Positions 44,730 to 53,864 are shown, counted from the stretch's first letter. The stretch: 64,000 nt of DNA from Actinomadura oligospora ATCC 43269 (GCF_000518265.1 NZ_JADG01000009.1:372001-436000); one strand, 5' to 3'. The notes: generated from the letters alone by a model not told the origin. A program made the numbers and translations.

Positions 44730-46058
44730 TCAGCGGCCTTCGAGCAGTTCGGTCCAGAGGGGGCCGATGCGGTCCAGATGGTAGGAACCGGCGACTTCGG
44801 GCGCGGCCGTGCCGAGGCGGTCGCGCAGGTCGCGGTCGGACATGACGCGGTCGAGGGCCGCGGTGAGGGCGTCCACGTCGCGGGGCGGGACGAGCAGGCC
44901 GTTCTCGCCGTCCCGGATCAGGTCGGCGGGGCCGGTCGGGCAGTCGAACGACACGACGGCCAGGCCCTTGCTCATCGCCTCCAGCAGCACCATCGGCATG
45001 CCCTCGTACCGGGACGACAGCGCGTACACCGAGGCCTGCTCAAGCGCCCGCCCCATGTCGGTGCGCGGTTTCAGCTCGATCCTGTCCCCCACGCCCAGCT
45101 GGGCGATCTGCTTGCGCAGCTTCGCCTCGCGGGAGCCCGCGCCGTGGATGACCAGCCGCCAGTCGGGATGCTTGTCCGCCAGCGGCGCGTACGCGGCGAT
45201 GAGCATGTCGAAGCCCTTGGCCCGGACGAACCGTCCGGCGGCGAGCACCACGGGCCTCTCCCGCCGGGACGGGCCGCCGTTCAGCTCGGGCAGGGCGTTC
45301 GGGATCACGACGATCCGCACCGGCGTCCCCGCGAGAGCCTCGGCGAACTCGGCGCGGGCGGTCTCGGTGAGGGTCGTCAGGACGGTCAGCCGGCCGTAGC
45401 GGCGGCGCATCTCCGCGCGCACCGTCGGCCGGTATCCGGCCAGGTGGCGGTGGTCCTGCCCGATGGTGACGACGTCCTTCGGGGCCAGCTCGGCGAGCAG
45501 CATGTTCAGCGACGGCCGGGTGCCGATGAGCACGTCGGCGGGCCGGTCCAGCAGGACGCGGACGAGCCGCAGGTCCGTCCAGAGGCTCCCGTGCCGGAAC
45601 GTGGCCTCGTCGAGCTGGGTGAGGACGCTCGGCATGCGGCGCAGCAGGCGCTCCACGCGTCCGAGGGCGGGGCCGCGCGGCGGTGGACGGCGGTCGTCGA
45701 CGAAGGTGACGCGGACGCCGTCCGGGATCGGGAAGAACGGCGTGTCCGCCGTCCGCAGGACGCTGACGATCTCGACGTCGTAATCGCGGGCGAGATGTCC
45801 GCACGTGGTCAGTACAGTCCTGATCGTCCCTCCTGTACCATGTGCGTGTTGGAGCAGCACCCGGACGACGGGACGCTCGCCGTGGGCGGGCACGAGTCGT
45901 CCGCGGGTGAAGAGGCGCAACAGGACGAACGCCGTCCGCCGGAGGATCCGGTGCATGACCCGGGCCGGGTCTTTCAGCCGGGCCTTCCAGTGCCGCTTAC
46001 GGCGTTTTTTCGCGGCCCCGCCCCCGGCGGGTGCCTGCGCAGCTTGACGTACCACCAT
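44730..46058 (-). CDS. GT4-family glycosyltransferase
   Basis: A 442-residue retaining GT-B glycosyltransferase. A basic N-terminal extension (AKKRRKRHWKARLKD) may contact the membrane. The acceptor-side HAHGTGGTIRT is near residue 72; the C-terminal half has VVLAAGRFVRAKGFD and the nucleotide-sugar EGMPMVLLEAMSKG motif (the E-x7-E signature). A role in cell-wall glycopolymer synthesis is plausible from the envelope genes around it. ATG 46058 follows GGGGG. Confidence 0.9.
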   Translation of the reverse strand: MVVRQAAQAPAGGGAAKKRRKRHWKARLKDPARVMHRILRRTAFVLLRLFTRGRLVPAHGERPVVRVLLQHAHGTGGTIRTVLTTCGHLARDYDVEIVSVLRTADTPFFPIPDGVRVTFVDDRRPPPRGPALGRVERLLRRMPSVLTQLDEATFRHGSLWTDLRLVRVLLDRPADVLIGTRPSLNMLLAELAPKDVVTIGQDHRHLAGYRPTVRAEMRRRYGRLTVLTTLTETARAEFAEALAGTPVRIVVIPNALPELNGGPSRRERPVVLAAGRFVRAKGFDMLIAAYAPLADKHPDWRLVIHGAGSREAKLRKQIAQLGVGDRIELKPRTDMGRALEQASVYALSSRYEGMPMVLLEAMSKGLAVVSFDCPTGPADLIRDGENGLLVPPRDVDALTAALDRVMSDRDLRDRLGTAAPEVAGSYHLDRIGPLWTELLEGR

Positions 46059-46359
46059 CCGAACCCCCGGTTCAAGGTAGATACGGTGCTCCCGGGGCCA
46101 TCCTGCTCGACCGGACGGTGGAGCAGAAGGGTTTCCCCGACACGGGCGCGTCGTGCCCCGGATGCGACGTTTCTACCGGCCGGCGCCCATCGCCGACCGG
46201 TTCGACTTCGGCCGACGCCCCATCGCCGACCGCTTTGTGCAGGCTGACAGCGCGCCGACCACTCCCTTTTTCGGTCGGCTACGTGTCAGCCGGTTCTGGG
46301 TAGGCCGACACGACGCGGACCGATCCCACATCAGTCGGCGTCGCGCCTGGCACGCCGGA
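46059..46359. other. 301-bp gap with short direct repeats
   Basis: No gene has support. The sequence CCCATCGCCGACCG occurs at about 46186 and 46219, and GTCGGC/GCCGAC motifs recur on both strands. The right end leads directly to the stop of the transpeptidase gene. Confidence 0.5.
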
Positions 46360-47592
46360 TCAGCCGGCGGTGTTGACCTCCTGGCCGAGCGCGCTGCCGC
46401 GCAGCCACTTGGCCCACGACATCTGGTAGAAGCCGTAGCCGTTGTCCCAGGGCAGCTCGCGGTCGGTGCCGGTGATGACCACCGGGTCGCCGATGTAGGA
46501 GAAGCCGTAGTACCACTCGGCCTTGCTGGGCGGGGAGTTCACGCAGCCGTGGCTGACGTTCTGCCGTCCCTGCGCCCACGTCGTGGCCGCCATCGAGTGG
46601 ATGTACTCGCCGCTGTCGGAGATCCGGACGGCGAACGGGATGACCTCCTTGTAGCCCCCGTTGGCCTTGTCCTCCGGCTTCACGCCCATCCATTCGGACG
46701 TCATGATCGCCGGGTTCTCCTTGCCCATGGTCAGGTGGACGCCGCTGGTGGTCTGGTAGATGTCCACCCCGTTGCGGATCCGCCCGCCGCGTCCGGCGCT
46801 GATGCCCCAGCCGTTGACCTTGACGCCGTTCTTCTTCACCACGAGCCGGTGCGTCTTGACGTTCACGGTGACCATGTGCGCGTCACCGATCCGGAACGAG
46901 CGGTCGACGTCGGCGACACCGTAGGTGCGCTTGCCCGACTTCACGCCGGAGAGCTTGGCGCTGAAGGTGATCTTCTGGTTGGGCTGCCAGTACGTGCCGT
47001 TCTTGGTGCGGAAGACGACGTGCTGGTCGTCGGTCCACTTCCAGGCGCCGACGGCCGGCTTCTGCGAGCGCACCTCGAGGGCCTTCTCGACGGCCTTGCG
47101 GTCGCCCACGGCGCGGTTGAACGCCACCATGATCGGCATGCCGATGCCGACCTTGCCCGAGCTCGGCGTGACGTCGGTGATCGCCAGCTCGTTCCCGGCC
47201 TTGACCGTGCCGAACGAGCTGCTGGCCGACGCCGTCTTGCCCTTGGGGCTGCGCGCGGACGCCTGGACCTGGTACTGGGATCCGGGACGCAGCGTCCGGG
47301 ACTGCCAGGTCGTCTTGTCCGCCGACATCTCGCCCTCGACGGGCTTGCCCTTGCGGGTGACGACGACCTGGTCGAGGGTTCCGCCGGCGACCTTCACCGT
47401 CACGCCGGCGTCCGGCGCGGCGCGGCCGTCCCCGTTCCCCGGTGTGATCGTCAGCTGCGGCGTTCCCGCCTCGGCCTTGCCGTCGACGTTCGCGCCCTCG
47501 TGTTTCTCCCCGCCGCCGCACGCGGTCAGCGCCAGTGCCATCGCGGTCAAGCCCGCGCCCGTCCGCACCCCCACGGTGAGCGTCCGCCCCAC
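46360..47592 (-). CDS. L,D-transpeptidase lipoprotein
   Basis: A 410-residue lipoprotein (lipobox LALTAC, Cys about residue 25) that should make 3-3 peptidoglycan crosslinks. Two Ig-like domains (residues about 40-250) precede the YkuD catalytic domain, with YIHSMAAT and the active-site SHGCVN (Cys near residue 353). The C-terminal GYGFYQMSWAKWLRGS is a typical actinobacterial extension. GTG 47592 is chosen for its GGAGG ribosome site. A 24-bp palindrome lies 36 bp upstream. It is paralogous to the next gene. Confidence 0.93.
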   Translation of the reverse strand: MGRTLTVGVRTGAGLTAMALALTACGGGEKHEGANVDGKAEAGTPQLTITPGNGDGRAAPDAGVTVKVAGGTLDQVVVTRKGKPVEGEMSADKTTWQSRTLRPGSQYQVQASARSPKGKTASASSSFGTVKAGNELAITDVTPSSGKVGIGMPIMVAFNRAVGDRKAVEKALEVRSQKPAVGAWKWTDDQHVVFRTKNGTYWQPNQKITFSAKLSGVKSGKRTYGVADVDRSFRIGDAHMVTVNVKTHRLVVKKNGVKVNGWGISAGRGGRIRNGVDIYQTTSGVHLTMGKENPAIMTSEWMGVKPEDKANGGYKEVIPFAVRISDSGEYIHSMAATTWAQGRQNVSHGCVNSPPSKAEWYYGFSYIGDPVVITGTDRELPWDNGYGFYQMSWAKWLRGSALGQEVNTAG

Positions 47593-47627
47593 GTCAACCT
47601 CCAGAGACCCCCGCTGTATGGCGGAGA

Positions 47628-47651
47628 CATTAGCGACAATTGTCGCCAATG
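47628..47651. promoter_or_regulatory. 24-bp palindrome upstream of the first transpeptidase gene
   Basis: The core GCGACAATTGTCGC (47633-47646) is a perfect palindrome and is extended by CATT and AATG on the outside with one mismatched pair. It covers the likely -35 region of the minus-strand gene, with CATACAG (47612-47618) as a possible -10. Confidence 0.7.
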
Positions 47652-47696
47652 TGGGGCTTGATCGGATTGTTCTCGTGGTCCGAGATCAAAGCGTTG

Positions 47697-47725
47697 CAAA
47701 AACCCCCGGGGTGTACCCGGGGGTT
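47697..47725 (-). terminator. Rho-independent terminator of the second transpeptidase gene
   Basis: AACCCCCGGG (47701-47710) and CCCGGGGGTT (47716-47725) form a 10-bp stem, followed on the minus strand by a run of T (47700-47697). It is 66 bases beyond the stop at 47792. Confidence 0.8.
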
Positions 47726-47791
47726 CGCGGAGTCCGTCGGCCGGGCCGGGAAGGCCGCGGGGCTCGGGAGGAACGCGGCAGGTCAGGACCC

Positions 47792-48979
47792 TCAGGCGAG
47801 GGCGCTGCCCGCCTTCCACTTGTCGAAGGACATCTGCCAGAAACTCCAGCCGTTGTCCCATTCGACCTGGCGGGTGCTGCCGGTCAGGCTGAGCACGTCG
47901 CCGCGCTGGGCGATCTCGTGGTACCAGCGCGCGTTGGCCGGGCTGAGGTTCAGGCAGCCGTGGCTGGTGTTCGCCGACCCCTGGATGCCGACGTTCCACG
48001 GCGCGGAGTGGGTGTACTCGCCGCTGTTGGAGAACCGGACGGCCCAGTCCACCTCGGTCTTGTAGTAGCCGGGGTCGCCGGGCTTGCGCCCCGGGGACAC
48101 CATCGTCACGTGGCCCTCGGCTCCCATCAGCAGGTGGACGCCGCTGGTGGTCGTGTACTCGCGGGTCGATCCGTTGCCCGCGCTGAACGGGATGTGGCGG
48201 ATCTTCTTACCGTCCCGGTACACGTTCATCCCGTGGGAGGAGATGCTCCCCTTGGTGATCTGCTCGGCCCCGATCTGCATCGTGGCCTTGGAGTCCTTGG
48301 CACCATAAACGCCGTTCCCGACGTTGACCCCGGCGAGCTTCGCGTCGACGCGCACCTTCTGGTACGGGGCCCAGTACGTCTTGGTGCGGTAGACGACCTG
48401 GTCGTCGCCGATCCAGCGCCAGGCGCCCTCGACGGGCTTCTCCGGCGTGACCGTCAGCGCGCGCTCGACGGCGGCCTTGGCCGTCCGGGTCGGGACGGCG
48501 CGGTTGAAGCGGACGAAGACCGGCATGCCGACGCCGACCTTCTCCCCCGTCCGGTTGGGCGTGATGTCGACGACCTTGAGCGTCTTGCTCGGCTTGAGGG
48601 TGCTGAAGCGGCTGGTGACGCTGACCGGCTTGTCGCCGCGCCTCCCCTGGGCGGTCACGGTGTAGTCGGTGGCGGGGACGAGCGTCCGGGACGACCGCCA
48701 GCTCTTGCGGTCGGCCGCCAGCTCCCCGGCCACCGGCGCGCCGTCGCCGCCCTGGAGGGTGACGCTCTCCAGCGTCCCCGAGGTGGCCTTGACCTCGACG
48801 GTCCCGTCGGGCTTCACGGCGGTCGCGCCGTCCCCGGGGGTGATCGTCACGGGGCTGGACGACTCGGCGGCGAGCCGTCCCTTCGCCGCCGCCTCGTCAC
48901 CGCCGCCGCAGGCCGACGTCAGGAAGAGCACCGCTCCCGCCCCCACGGTCACGACAGCCCTAAAAAGCCCCTTCGCCAT
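47792..48979 (-). CDS. L,D-transpeptidase lipoprotein, second copy
   Basis: A 395-residue paralogue of the gene at 46360. The lipobox is LTSAC (Cys about residue 23); Ig-like domains are followed by the YkuD domain with YTHSAPWN and SHGCLN (Cys near residue 341), and the tail GWSFWQMSFDKWKAGSALA. ATG 48979 follows GGGGGGATT. An unusually AT-rich promoter zone (49018-49040, with TATAAA and TATCCT on the minus strand) precedes it. The terminator in between suggests the two copies are separately controlled. Confidence 0.93.
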   Translation of the reverse strand: MAKGLFRAVVTVGAGAVLFLTSACGGGDEAAAKGRLAAESSSPVTITPGDGATAVKPDGTVEVKATSGTLESVTLQGGDGAPVAGELAADRKSWRSSRTLVPATDYTVTAQGRRGDKPVSVTSRFSTLKPSKTLKVVDITPNRTGEKVGVGMPVFVRFNRAVPTRTAKAAVERALTVTPEKPVEGAWRWIGDDQVVYRTKTYWAPYQKVRVDAKLAGVNVGNGVYGAKDSKATMQIGAEQITKGSISSHGMNVYRDGKKIRHIPFSAGNGSTREYTTTSGVHLLMGAEGHVTMVSPGRKPGDPGYYKTEVDWAVRFSNSGEYTHSAPWNVGIQGSANTSHGCLNLSPANARWYHEIAQRGDVLSLTGSTRQVEWDNGWSFWQMSFDKWKAGSALA

Positions 48980-49125
48980 GCAAATCCCCCCAGATCCCCA
49001 GATGGCGTACGGAAGGAAATTTATAGGATATTTAGGCATGACCCAAACGAGAACAGACCCCGACCGGAACGGCTCGACCGTGCCGTGGGCCCAGGGTTGG
49101 GCGTGCCGGAATCAGAGGTGGCGGA

Positions 49126-49914
49126 TCAGGCGGCGGCGGGGTCGGCGTTGACCCGTCCGACGCAGCGCCTGAACCCCCACACCGAGGCGGCGACCGCGAC
49201 CGCGCCGATCGCCGCGACCAGGGACGTCCGCACCCACAGGAACACCGTGATCGACTGGTGGAGCAGCATCCACAGGCTGAGCCCCGTGTTCAGCAGGAAC
49301 ACCGACGCCCACAGCAGCGACACCCGCGAGAAGAACCGCCGCACCCGGACGTGCCGCAGGAACGGCTCGGGCATCGGGACCATGTCGGTGGCGAGCTTCT
49401 GCGCCAGCGGGCGGCGCAACGGCACCGAGGCGAGGAACGAGACGCTGACCATGAGCGTCCCGAGCGTCGGCTGCAGGAAGTACACCATCGCGCTCTGCGT
49501 CGCGGCGGCCAGCCCGGCCCGGACGGTCACGCCGAGCGCCGCGAGCATCAGCATCCCGGTCACCCCGTGCCCCCGCGCGCACCGCCAGGCGATCCCGCAG
49601 TACACCCACGCCACCGCCGCGATCAGGCCGCCGTTCAGCCCGAACAGCGCGAACGCGGCGTAGAAGACCGCGACGGGCGCGATCACGCCCTCAACGAACC
49701 GCGGCGCGGCGTGCCGCAGCAGCACCGCCAGCCGCGGCAGCTCGAACCCGTGCCCGCCGTCCCACCCGAACGCCTGCCCGCCGTGCCGCCCCAAGCTGCG
49801 CCCGCCGTTTCGGGCGACGCCGTCCGGCCCGCGCGCGGGCAGGGCCGGACGCACGGGCACGGGTTCCCCGGCCGCGTCCGGGCCGGTGCCCCCTTCTGCC
49901 ACGGTCTCGTGCAT
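49126..49914 (-). CDS. VC0807-like integral membrane protein
   Basis: A 262-residue protein with a disordered N terminus (about 60 residues, Gly/Arg/Pro-rich) and six predicted transmembrane helices. LLRHAAPRFVEGVIAPVAVFYAAF and MVSVSFLASVPLRRPLAQKL resemble the VC0807/DUF3159 group. Function unknown. It lies upstream of the second transpeptidase gene on the same strand, with about 150 bp between. Confidence 0.78.
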   Translation of the reverse strand: MHETVAEGGTGPDAAGEPVPVRPALPARGPDGVARNGGRSLGRHGGQAFGWDGGHGFELPRLAVLLRHAAPRFVEGVIAPVAVFYAAFALFGLNGGLIAAVAWVYCGIAWRCARGHGVTGMLMLAALGVTVRAGLAAATQSAMVYFLQPTLGTLMVSVSFLASVPLRRPLAQKLATDMVPMPEPFLRHVRVRRFFSRVSLLWASVFLLNTGLSLWMLLHQSITVFLWVRTSLVAAIGAVAVAASVWGFRRCVGRVNADPAAA

Positions 49915-50143
49915 CGAGCCTCACGCTCCCGCGTGCCTTGCGACGTTGGCCCCGGCATCGTCCGAGGGTTCGCCCCACGGTACGTGAAGATCCGGGCCGC
50001 GCCGGATCCGTCCGCCCGGACGAACCGGTCCGTCCGTCCCCCTTGACCGTATTGGACTCATCGTTAACAGTGCGGAGACCGGATCCCGCCGGACGGCACC
50101 ACCGAGCGGATCCCCCATCGAGAAGCTTCACCGAGGAGGCGTC

Positions 50144-50614
50144 ATGGGCACGCAGATCCCGTCCGAGGCCGGCGACTTCGATCAGATGCTGGAGTCGGTG
50201 AGCACCCCCGCCGAGCTGCGGGAGCTGCTCAACGCCGACGGCGTCGACGACAAGGTGGTCGCCGAGTTCGCCCGGGCCGCCGGGGTGGACGGCGTCCTCG
50301 ACCGGATCTTCGGCCTGATGGGCACCCGGTTCGTCCCGGACAGGGCGGGCGGCGGGGCCGGCAGCGTCCAGTGGGACATCACCACCCCCGACGGCCCGCG
50401 CACCTACCACCTGGACATCGCCGCCGGCCGCGCGACCGGCGGACGCGGCGCCCCGGAGAAGGCCACGGTCACCCTCGCCATGTCGCTCCCCCACCTGCTC
50501 CGGCTCTGCACGGGCGAGCTGAACGGCGTCACCGGCGTGATGTCCGGCAAGATCAAGGTCTCCGGCAACATGATGTTCGGCGCCAAGATGCAGGGCTGGT
50601 TCGACTACAGCTGA
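50144..50614 (+). CDS. SCP2 sterol-carrier-like domain protein
   Basis: A 156-residue protein with the SCP2 lipid-binding fold: VQWDITTPDGPRTYHLDIAAG, then VTLAMSLPHLLRLCTGELNGVTGVMSGKIKVSGNMMFGAKMQGWF, the family's C-terminal signature. It probably carries a lipid or acyl-CoA. A GAGGAGG ribosome site precedes the ATG. It is monocistronic, ending at a hairpin shared with the LysR gene. Confidence 0.88.
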   Translation: MGTQIPSEAGDFDQMLESVSTPAELRELLNADGVDDKVVAEFARAAGVDGVLDRIFGLMGTRFVPDRAGGGAGSVQWDITTPDGPRTYHLDIAAGRATGGRGAPEKATVTLAMSLPHLLRLCTGELNGVTGVMSGKIKVSGNMMFGAKMQGWFDYS

Positions 50615-50620
50615 CCAAGG

Positions 50621-50648
50621 CCTCCGGGACGGTCAGGCGTCCGGGAGG
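50621..50648. terminator. Hairpin between convergent SCP2 and lysR genes
   Basis: CCTCCGGGACG (50621-50631) and CGTCCGGGAGG (50638-50648) pair over 10 of 11 positions with a six-base loop, overlapping the LysR stop. Confidence 0.55.
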
Positions 50649-51559
50649 GTGGGGCCGGCCTGGCGGGCGGCCGAGTAGAGCGTTCGGAGGGTCACCGCGA
50701 CGGCGGGACGGCGGACGCTCGCGGCCCGGGTGACGGCGTAGACCTCGCGGGCCAGGGTGCAGTCGGGGATCCGGCGGACGGCGACGCCGCGGTCCCCGGC
50801 GGCGAGCGCGAGGGCCGGGACGGCGGTGATCCCGAGGCCGCGCGCCACCAGGCTGAGGATGGTGTGCAGGCCCTCGAACTCCCACGGGACGGGCCCGGTG
50901 CCGCCGACCTCGTCCAGCAGGCGGTCCACGGCCTGCCTGGACGGCTCGCCGGGCGGGGCCGCCATCCATGGCTCCTCGCGCAGGGCGCGCAGGTCCACGG
51001 GCCGCTCAGGGTCGGACAGCGGGTGGTCGGCCGGGACGACCAGCACGAGCGGGTCGCGGCGCAGCCGGAACACCTCCAGGGACGCCGGGGCCTGCTCGGG
51101 GAGGGAGCCGGTCCAGTCGTCCACGAGGGCGATGTCGACCTCACCGCCGCGCACCTGCGAGACGCCGTTGCCAAGGCGGGTCTGCCGCAGCACGAAGGTC
51201 AGTCCCGGGTAGTCGGCGAGGCCGTGGGCCAGGGCCGGGGCGAACGCCACGGCGGCGGTGGGGAACGCGGTCACCGCGATCCGGCCCATGGGCGCCTCGG
51301 CCTGCGCGGACAACTCGGCCTCGGCGACCTCCACGAGCCCGAGGATCTCCTCGGCGCGAGCGGCGAGGCGGCGTCCGGCGTCGGTCAGTTCGGCGCTGCG
51401 CGCGGTGCGGTCGAGCAGCGGGACGCCCGCCTCGCGCTCCAGCGTGGCGAGCTGCTGGGAGACCGCGGAGGCCGTGTAGCCCAGGGCCTCCGCGGTCGCG
51501 GCGATGCTGCCGCGGCGGGCGAATTCGGAGAGCAGTTTCAGTCGGCGCACCTCAAGCAT
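50633..51559 (-). CDS. LysR-family regulator
   Basis: A 308-residue LysR activator: HTH in the first 60 residues (GSIAATAEALGYTASAVSQQLATLEREAG) and the two-lobe effector domain from about 88. It diverges from the aminotransferase gene 171 bp away, the classical arrangement for an activator that controls its neighbour. Confidence 0.92.
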   Translation of the reverse strand: MLEVRRLKLLSEFARRGSIAATAEALGYTASAVSQQLATLEREAGVPLLDRTARSAELTDAGRRLAARAEEILGLVEVAEAELSAQAEAPMGRIAVTAFPTAAVAFAPALAHGLADYPGLTFVLRQTRLGNGVSQVRGGEVDIALVDDWTGSLPEQAPASLEVFRLRRDPLVLVVPADHPLSDPERPVDLRALREEPWMAAPPGEPSRQAVDRLLDEVGGTGPVPWEFEGLHTILSLVARGLGITAVPALALAAGDRGVAVRRIPDCTLAREVYAVTRAASVRRPAVAVTLRTLYSAARQAGPTLPDA

Positions 51560-51730
51560 AAGAACAGCTTACGGTGACCATCGTTGAGAGGAGCTTGTCA
51601 TGATGCTCCCGACCGACCAACATTGAAGGTGTCCCGGCCGGGTCACCGAAGAGAGTCGATCACTCACAGAGTGCGACCTCACTTTCCGTCACTCAGAACA
51701 CCCCTTTTCACTCCTCTTCAGGAGCTCTTG

Positions 51731-53065
51731 ATGCCTGCCCTGAGTCCGTCCACACTCCGGCCGGTCCAGACCACGCCGCGACCCGTCGCGCTGTCCGCCA
51801 CGCTCGCCGTCAACGAGGCCCTGGCCCGCCGCGCCCGGGCCGGTCTTCCCGTGCTGCCGCTGGGGTTCGGCGAGGCCGGGATCCCGATCCATCCCGCGCT
51901 GGTGCGGGCCCTGTCCGAGGCCGCCGACCGCGGGGGGTACGGCCCGGTCGCCGGGTCCGACGAACTCCGCCAGGCCGTCGCCGGCTACTGGACGCGGCGC
52001 GGACTGCCCACCGCGCCCGACCGGATCGTCGCCGGTCCGGGCAGCAAGCCGCTGCTGTTCGCGCTGCTGCTGGCGCTGGGCGGCGCGGTGGCGGTGCCCG
52101 CGCCGAGCTGGGTGTCGTACGCGGCACAGGCCCGGCTCCTGGACGCCGATCCGGTGATGATCGCCACCCCGCCCGGCGAGGGCGGGACGCCGAGCCCGGC
52201 GCTGCTCGCCGACGCCTGCGTCCGGGCCCGCGCGGCCGGACGTCCGCTGCGCGCGGTCGTGGTGACGCTCCCGGACAACCCGACGGGCACGCTGGCCTCC
52301 GCTGGAACGATCCAGAAGCTGTGCGAGGTGGCCCGCGACAACGACCTGGTCATCATCTCGGACGAGATCTACCGCGACCTGCTGCACGATCCGGCGCAGA
52401 CGGTGCAGAGCCCCGCCCTGTGGGCGCCCGAGCGGACGGTCGTCTCCACCGCGCTGAGCAAGAACCTCGCCGCGGGCGGCTGGCGTCTCGGCGTCCTCCG
52501 GCTCCCGGAGGGGCCGTTCGGCGCGCGGCTGCGCGACTCGGTCGTCGGGATCGCCAGCGAGATCTGGTCGAGCGCGCCCGCGCCCGTCCAGCACGCCGCC
52601 GCCTACGCGTTCACCGAACCGGAGGAGCTGGTCGAGCGGATCGACCTGAGCCGCCGCCTGCACGCCTCGGTGGTGCGCGCGGTCGCCGACCGGTTCACCG
52701 TCGCCGGGGCGACGGTGCCGCGGCCCCGCGGCGGCTTCTACCTCTACCCGGACCTGGACCCGCTGCGCGACCGCCTGCGCGCCGACCACGGCGTGACCAC
52801 CGGGGCCGAGCTGACCGGCCTGCTGCTGAAGGACTACGGCGTCGGCGTGCTGCCCGGATCGGCCTTCGGCGACGCCACGGACGCGCTGCGGATGCGCGTC
52901 GCGCCGAGCCTGCTCTACGGCGCGGACGACGAGCAGCGGCTCGCCGCCCTGGAATCGTCCGACCCGGCGTCCCTGCCGTGGATCGCGACCGCGCTCGACC
53001 GGCTGTCGGAGGTGCTCTCCGACCTGACCCGCGACGCCCTCGAACCGCTGTCCGAAGTGTGCTGA
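51731..53065 (+). CDS. PLP-dependent class I/II aminotransferase
   Basis: A complete 444-residue fold type I aminotransferase. Motifs: GYGPVAGSDELR (about 76), TLPDNPTGTL (about 179), IISDEIYRDL (about 208) and STALSKNLAAGGWR (PLP lysine near residue 242). The first 25 residues are probably unstructured. ATG 51731 follows CAGGAG. It is the paralogue of the partial gene at the left edge and is probably activated by the divergent LysR protein. A 14-bp stem terminator follows. Substrate unknown. Confidence 0.92.
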   Translation: MPALSPSTLRPVQTTPRPVALSATLAVNEALARRARAGLPVLPLGFGEAGIPIHPALVRALSEAADRGGYGPVAGSDELRQAVAGYWTRRGLPTAPDRIVAGPGSKPLLFALLLALGGAVAVPAPSWVSYAAQARLLDADPVMIATPPGEGGTPSPALLADACVRARAAGRPLRAVVVTLPDNPTGTLASAGTIQKLCEVARDNDLVIISDEIYRDLLHDPAQTVQSPALWAPERTVVSTALSKNLAAGGWRLGVLRLPEGPFGARLRDSVVGIASEIWSSAPAPVQHAAAYAFTEPEELVERIDLSRRLHASVVRAVADRFTVAGATVPRPRGGFYLYPDLDPLRDRLRADHGVTTGAELTGLLLKDYGVGVLPGSAFGDATDALRMRVAPSLLYGADDEQRLAALESSDPASLPWIATALDRLSEVLSDLTRDALEPLSEVC

Positions 53066-53106
53066 CGGATTACTGACCGGATCCGGACCGCCCACCGCCG
53101 GGGACC

Positions 53107-53145
53107 ACCGGCCCATCCCGCCGCCATCACGGGATGGGCCGGTTT
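53107..53145 (+). terminator. Terminator of the aminotransferase gene
   Basis: ACCGGCCCATCCCG (53107-53120) and CGGGATGGGCCGGT (53130-53143) form a perfect 14-bp stem with a nine-base loop, followed by TT. Confidence 0.85.
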
Positions 53146-53154
53146 CCGGTGGTG

Positions 53155-53160
53155 TAATCT
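53155..53160 (+). promoter_or_regulatory. -10 element TAATCT
   Basis: TAATCT lies just after the terminator and about 13 bases before the structured region starting at 53174, so transcription would begin near 53167. Confidence 0.5.
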
Positions 53161-53173
53161 GCGTCGTCGCGTG

Positions 53174-53232
53174 GGGCAATCGCCGATAAGCACCCAAGTG
53201 CGGTTCCAAGCACGGTCGTGCCGCGATTGCCC
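53174..53232 (+). ncRNA. Predicted structured 5' leader (three-way junction)
   Basis: GGGCAATCGC (53174-53183) pairs perfectly with GCGATTGCCC (53223-53232). Inside are two short hairpins with identical stems, GCAC-CCAA-GTGC (53190-53201) and GCAC-GGTC-GTGC (53210-53221). Because the two stems are the same, the first GTGC can also pair with the second GCAC, giving an alternative fold. It lies in the 5' leader of the gene at 53292. It could be a riboswitch-like or protein-binding element; no known class was recognised. Confidence 0.5.
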
Positions 53233-53291
53233 AGGGTAGAGCCAGAACCACTGCGATGTCACGGATGTGATCAATGGAGGCGGGGCACGCC

Positions 53292-53864
53292 ATGAGGCAT
53301 GCACGGGACGGCGCGGCGGCCGCGATGAACGCCGCGTCCCGGGTGCTCGTCGCCCGAGGCAAGAGCGAGCCGCAAGAGGTGGAGAACCCCGACGTCGCCT
53401 GGGGCCAGCGCGCGCGGGACGGGGTGTGGGTCCCCACCAAGGACGGCCAGCGCATCCACATCGGCGTCGACCTCACGGCCGCCGACACCGTCCCGCAGGT
53501 GCTGCGGCCCACGCTGCGGGTCTTCGTCGGCGTCGACGCCGACACCGACCTGGTCGCGCAGACCACCGCGCACGGCGTGCGGCTGCTGACGGTCATCCAC
53601 GGCCCGAACGCGCCGATGGAGTTCCGGTTCCCGATCTCGCTGGCCGACGGGCTGACGCTCGAGGCGATGCCGTCCGGCGGGTACGACGTGGTGCACCTGC
53701 GCTACGGCGCGACGGTCGGCCGCTTCTACAACCCGTGGGCGGGCGACTCGATGTTCCGCCAGATCAAGGCCGACTACGTGCTGGACGGCCAGTCCATCAC
53801 GATGCGGGTGCAGCACGAGGGCGCGACCTACCCGGTCATCGCCGACCCCAGCTACGCCCGCTGA
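53292..53864 (+). CDS. Protein of unknown function with YPVIADP motif
   Basis: A 190-residue protein. The first 40 residues are basic and Ala-rich, with no clear signal peptide; the rest is a beta-rich domain (VTKDGQRIHIGVDLT-like start, then FRFPISLADGLTLEAMPSGGY) ending GATYPVIADPSYAR. The YPV-x-ADP ending occurs in many actinobacterial exported proteins before or within carbohydrate-active modules, but no family is assigned. The ATG at 53292 has no strong ribosome site (GGAGGCGGGG starts 15 bases upstream). A structured leader precedes it. Confidence 0.65.
   Translation: MRHARDGAAAAMNAASRVLVARGKSEPQEVENPDVAWGQRARDGVWVPTKDGQRIHIGVDLTAADTVPQVLRPTLRVFVGVDADTDLVAQTTAHGVRLLTVIHGPNAPMEFRFPISLADGLTLEAMPSGGYDVVHLRYGATVGRFYNPWAGDSMFRQIKADYVLDGQSITMRVQHEGATYPVIADPSYAR

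Noticed and set aside
46150..46360. Short plus-strand frame with PIADRF repeats before the transpeptidase
   Set aside because: The frame runs antisense into the transpeptidase gene and has no ribosome site; only the DNA repeats are real.
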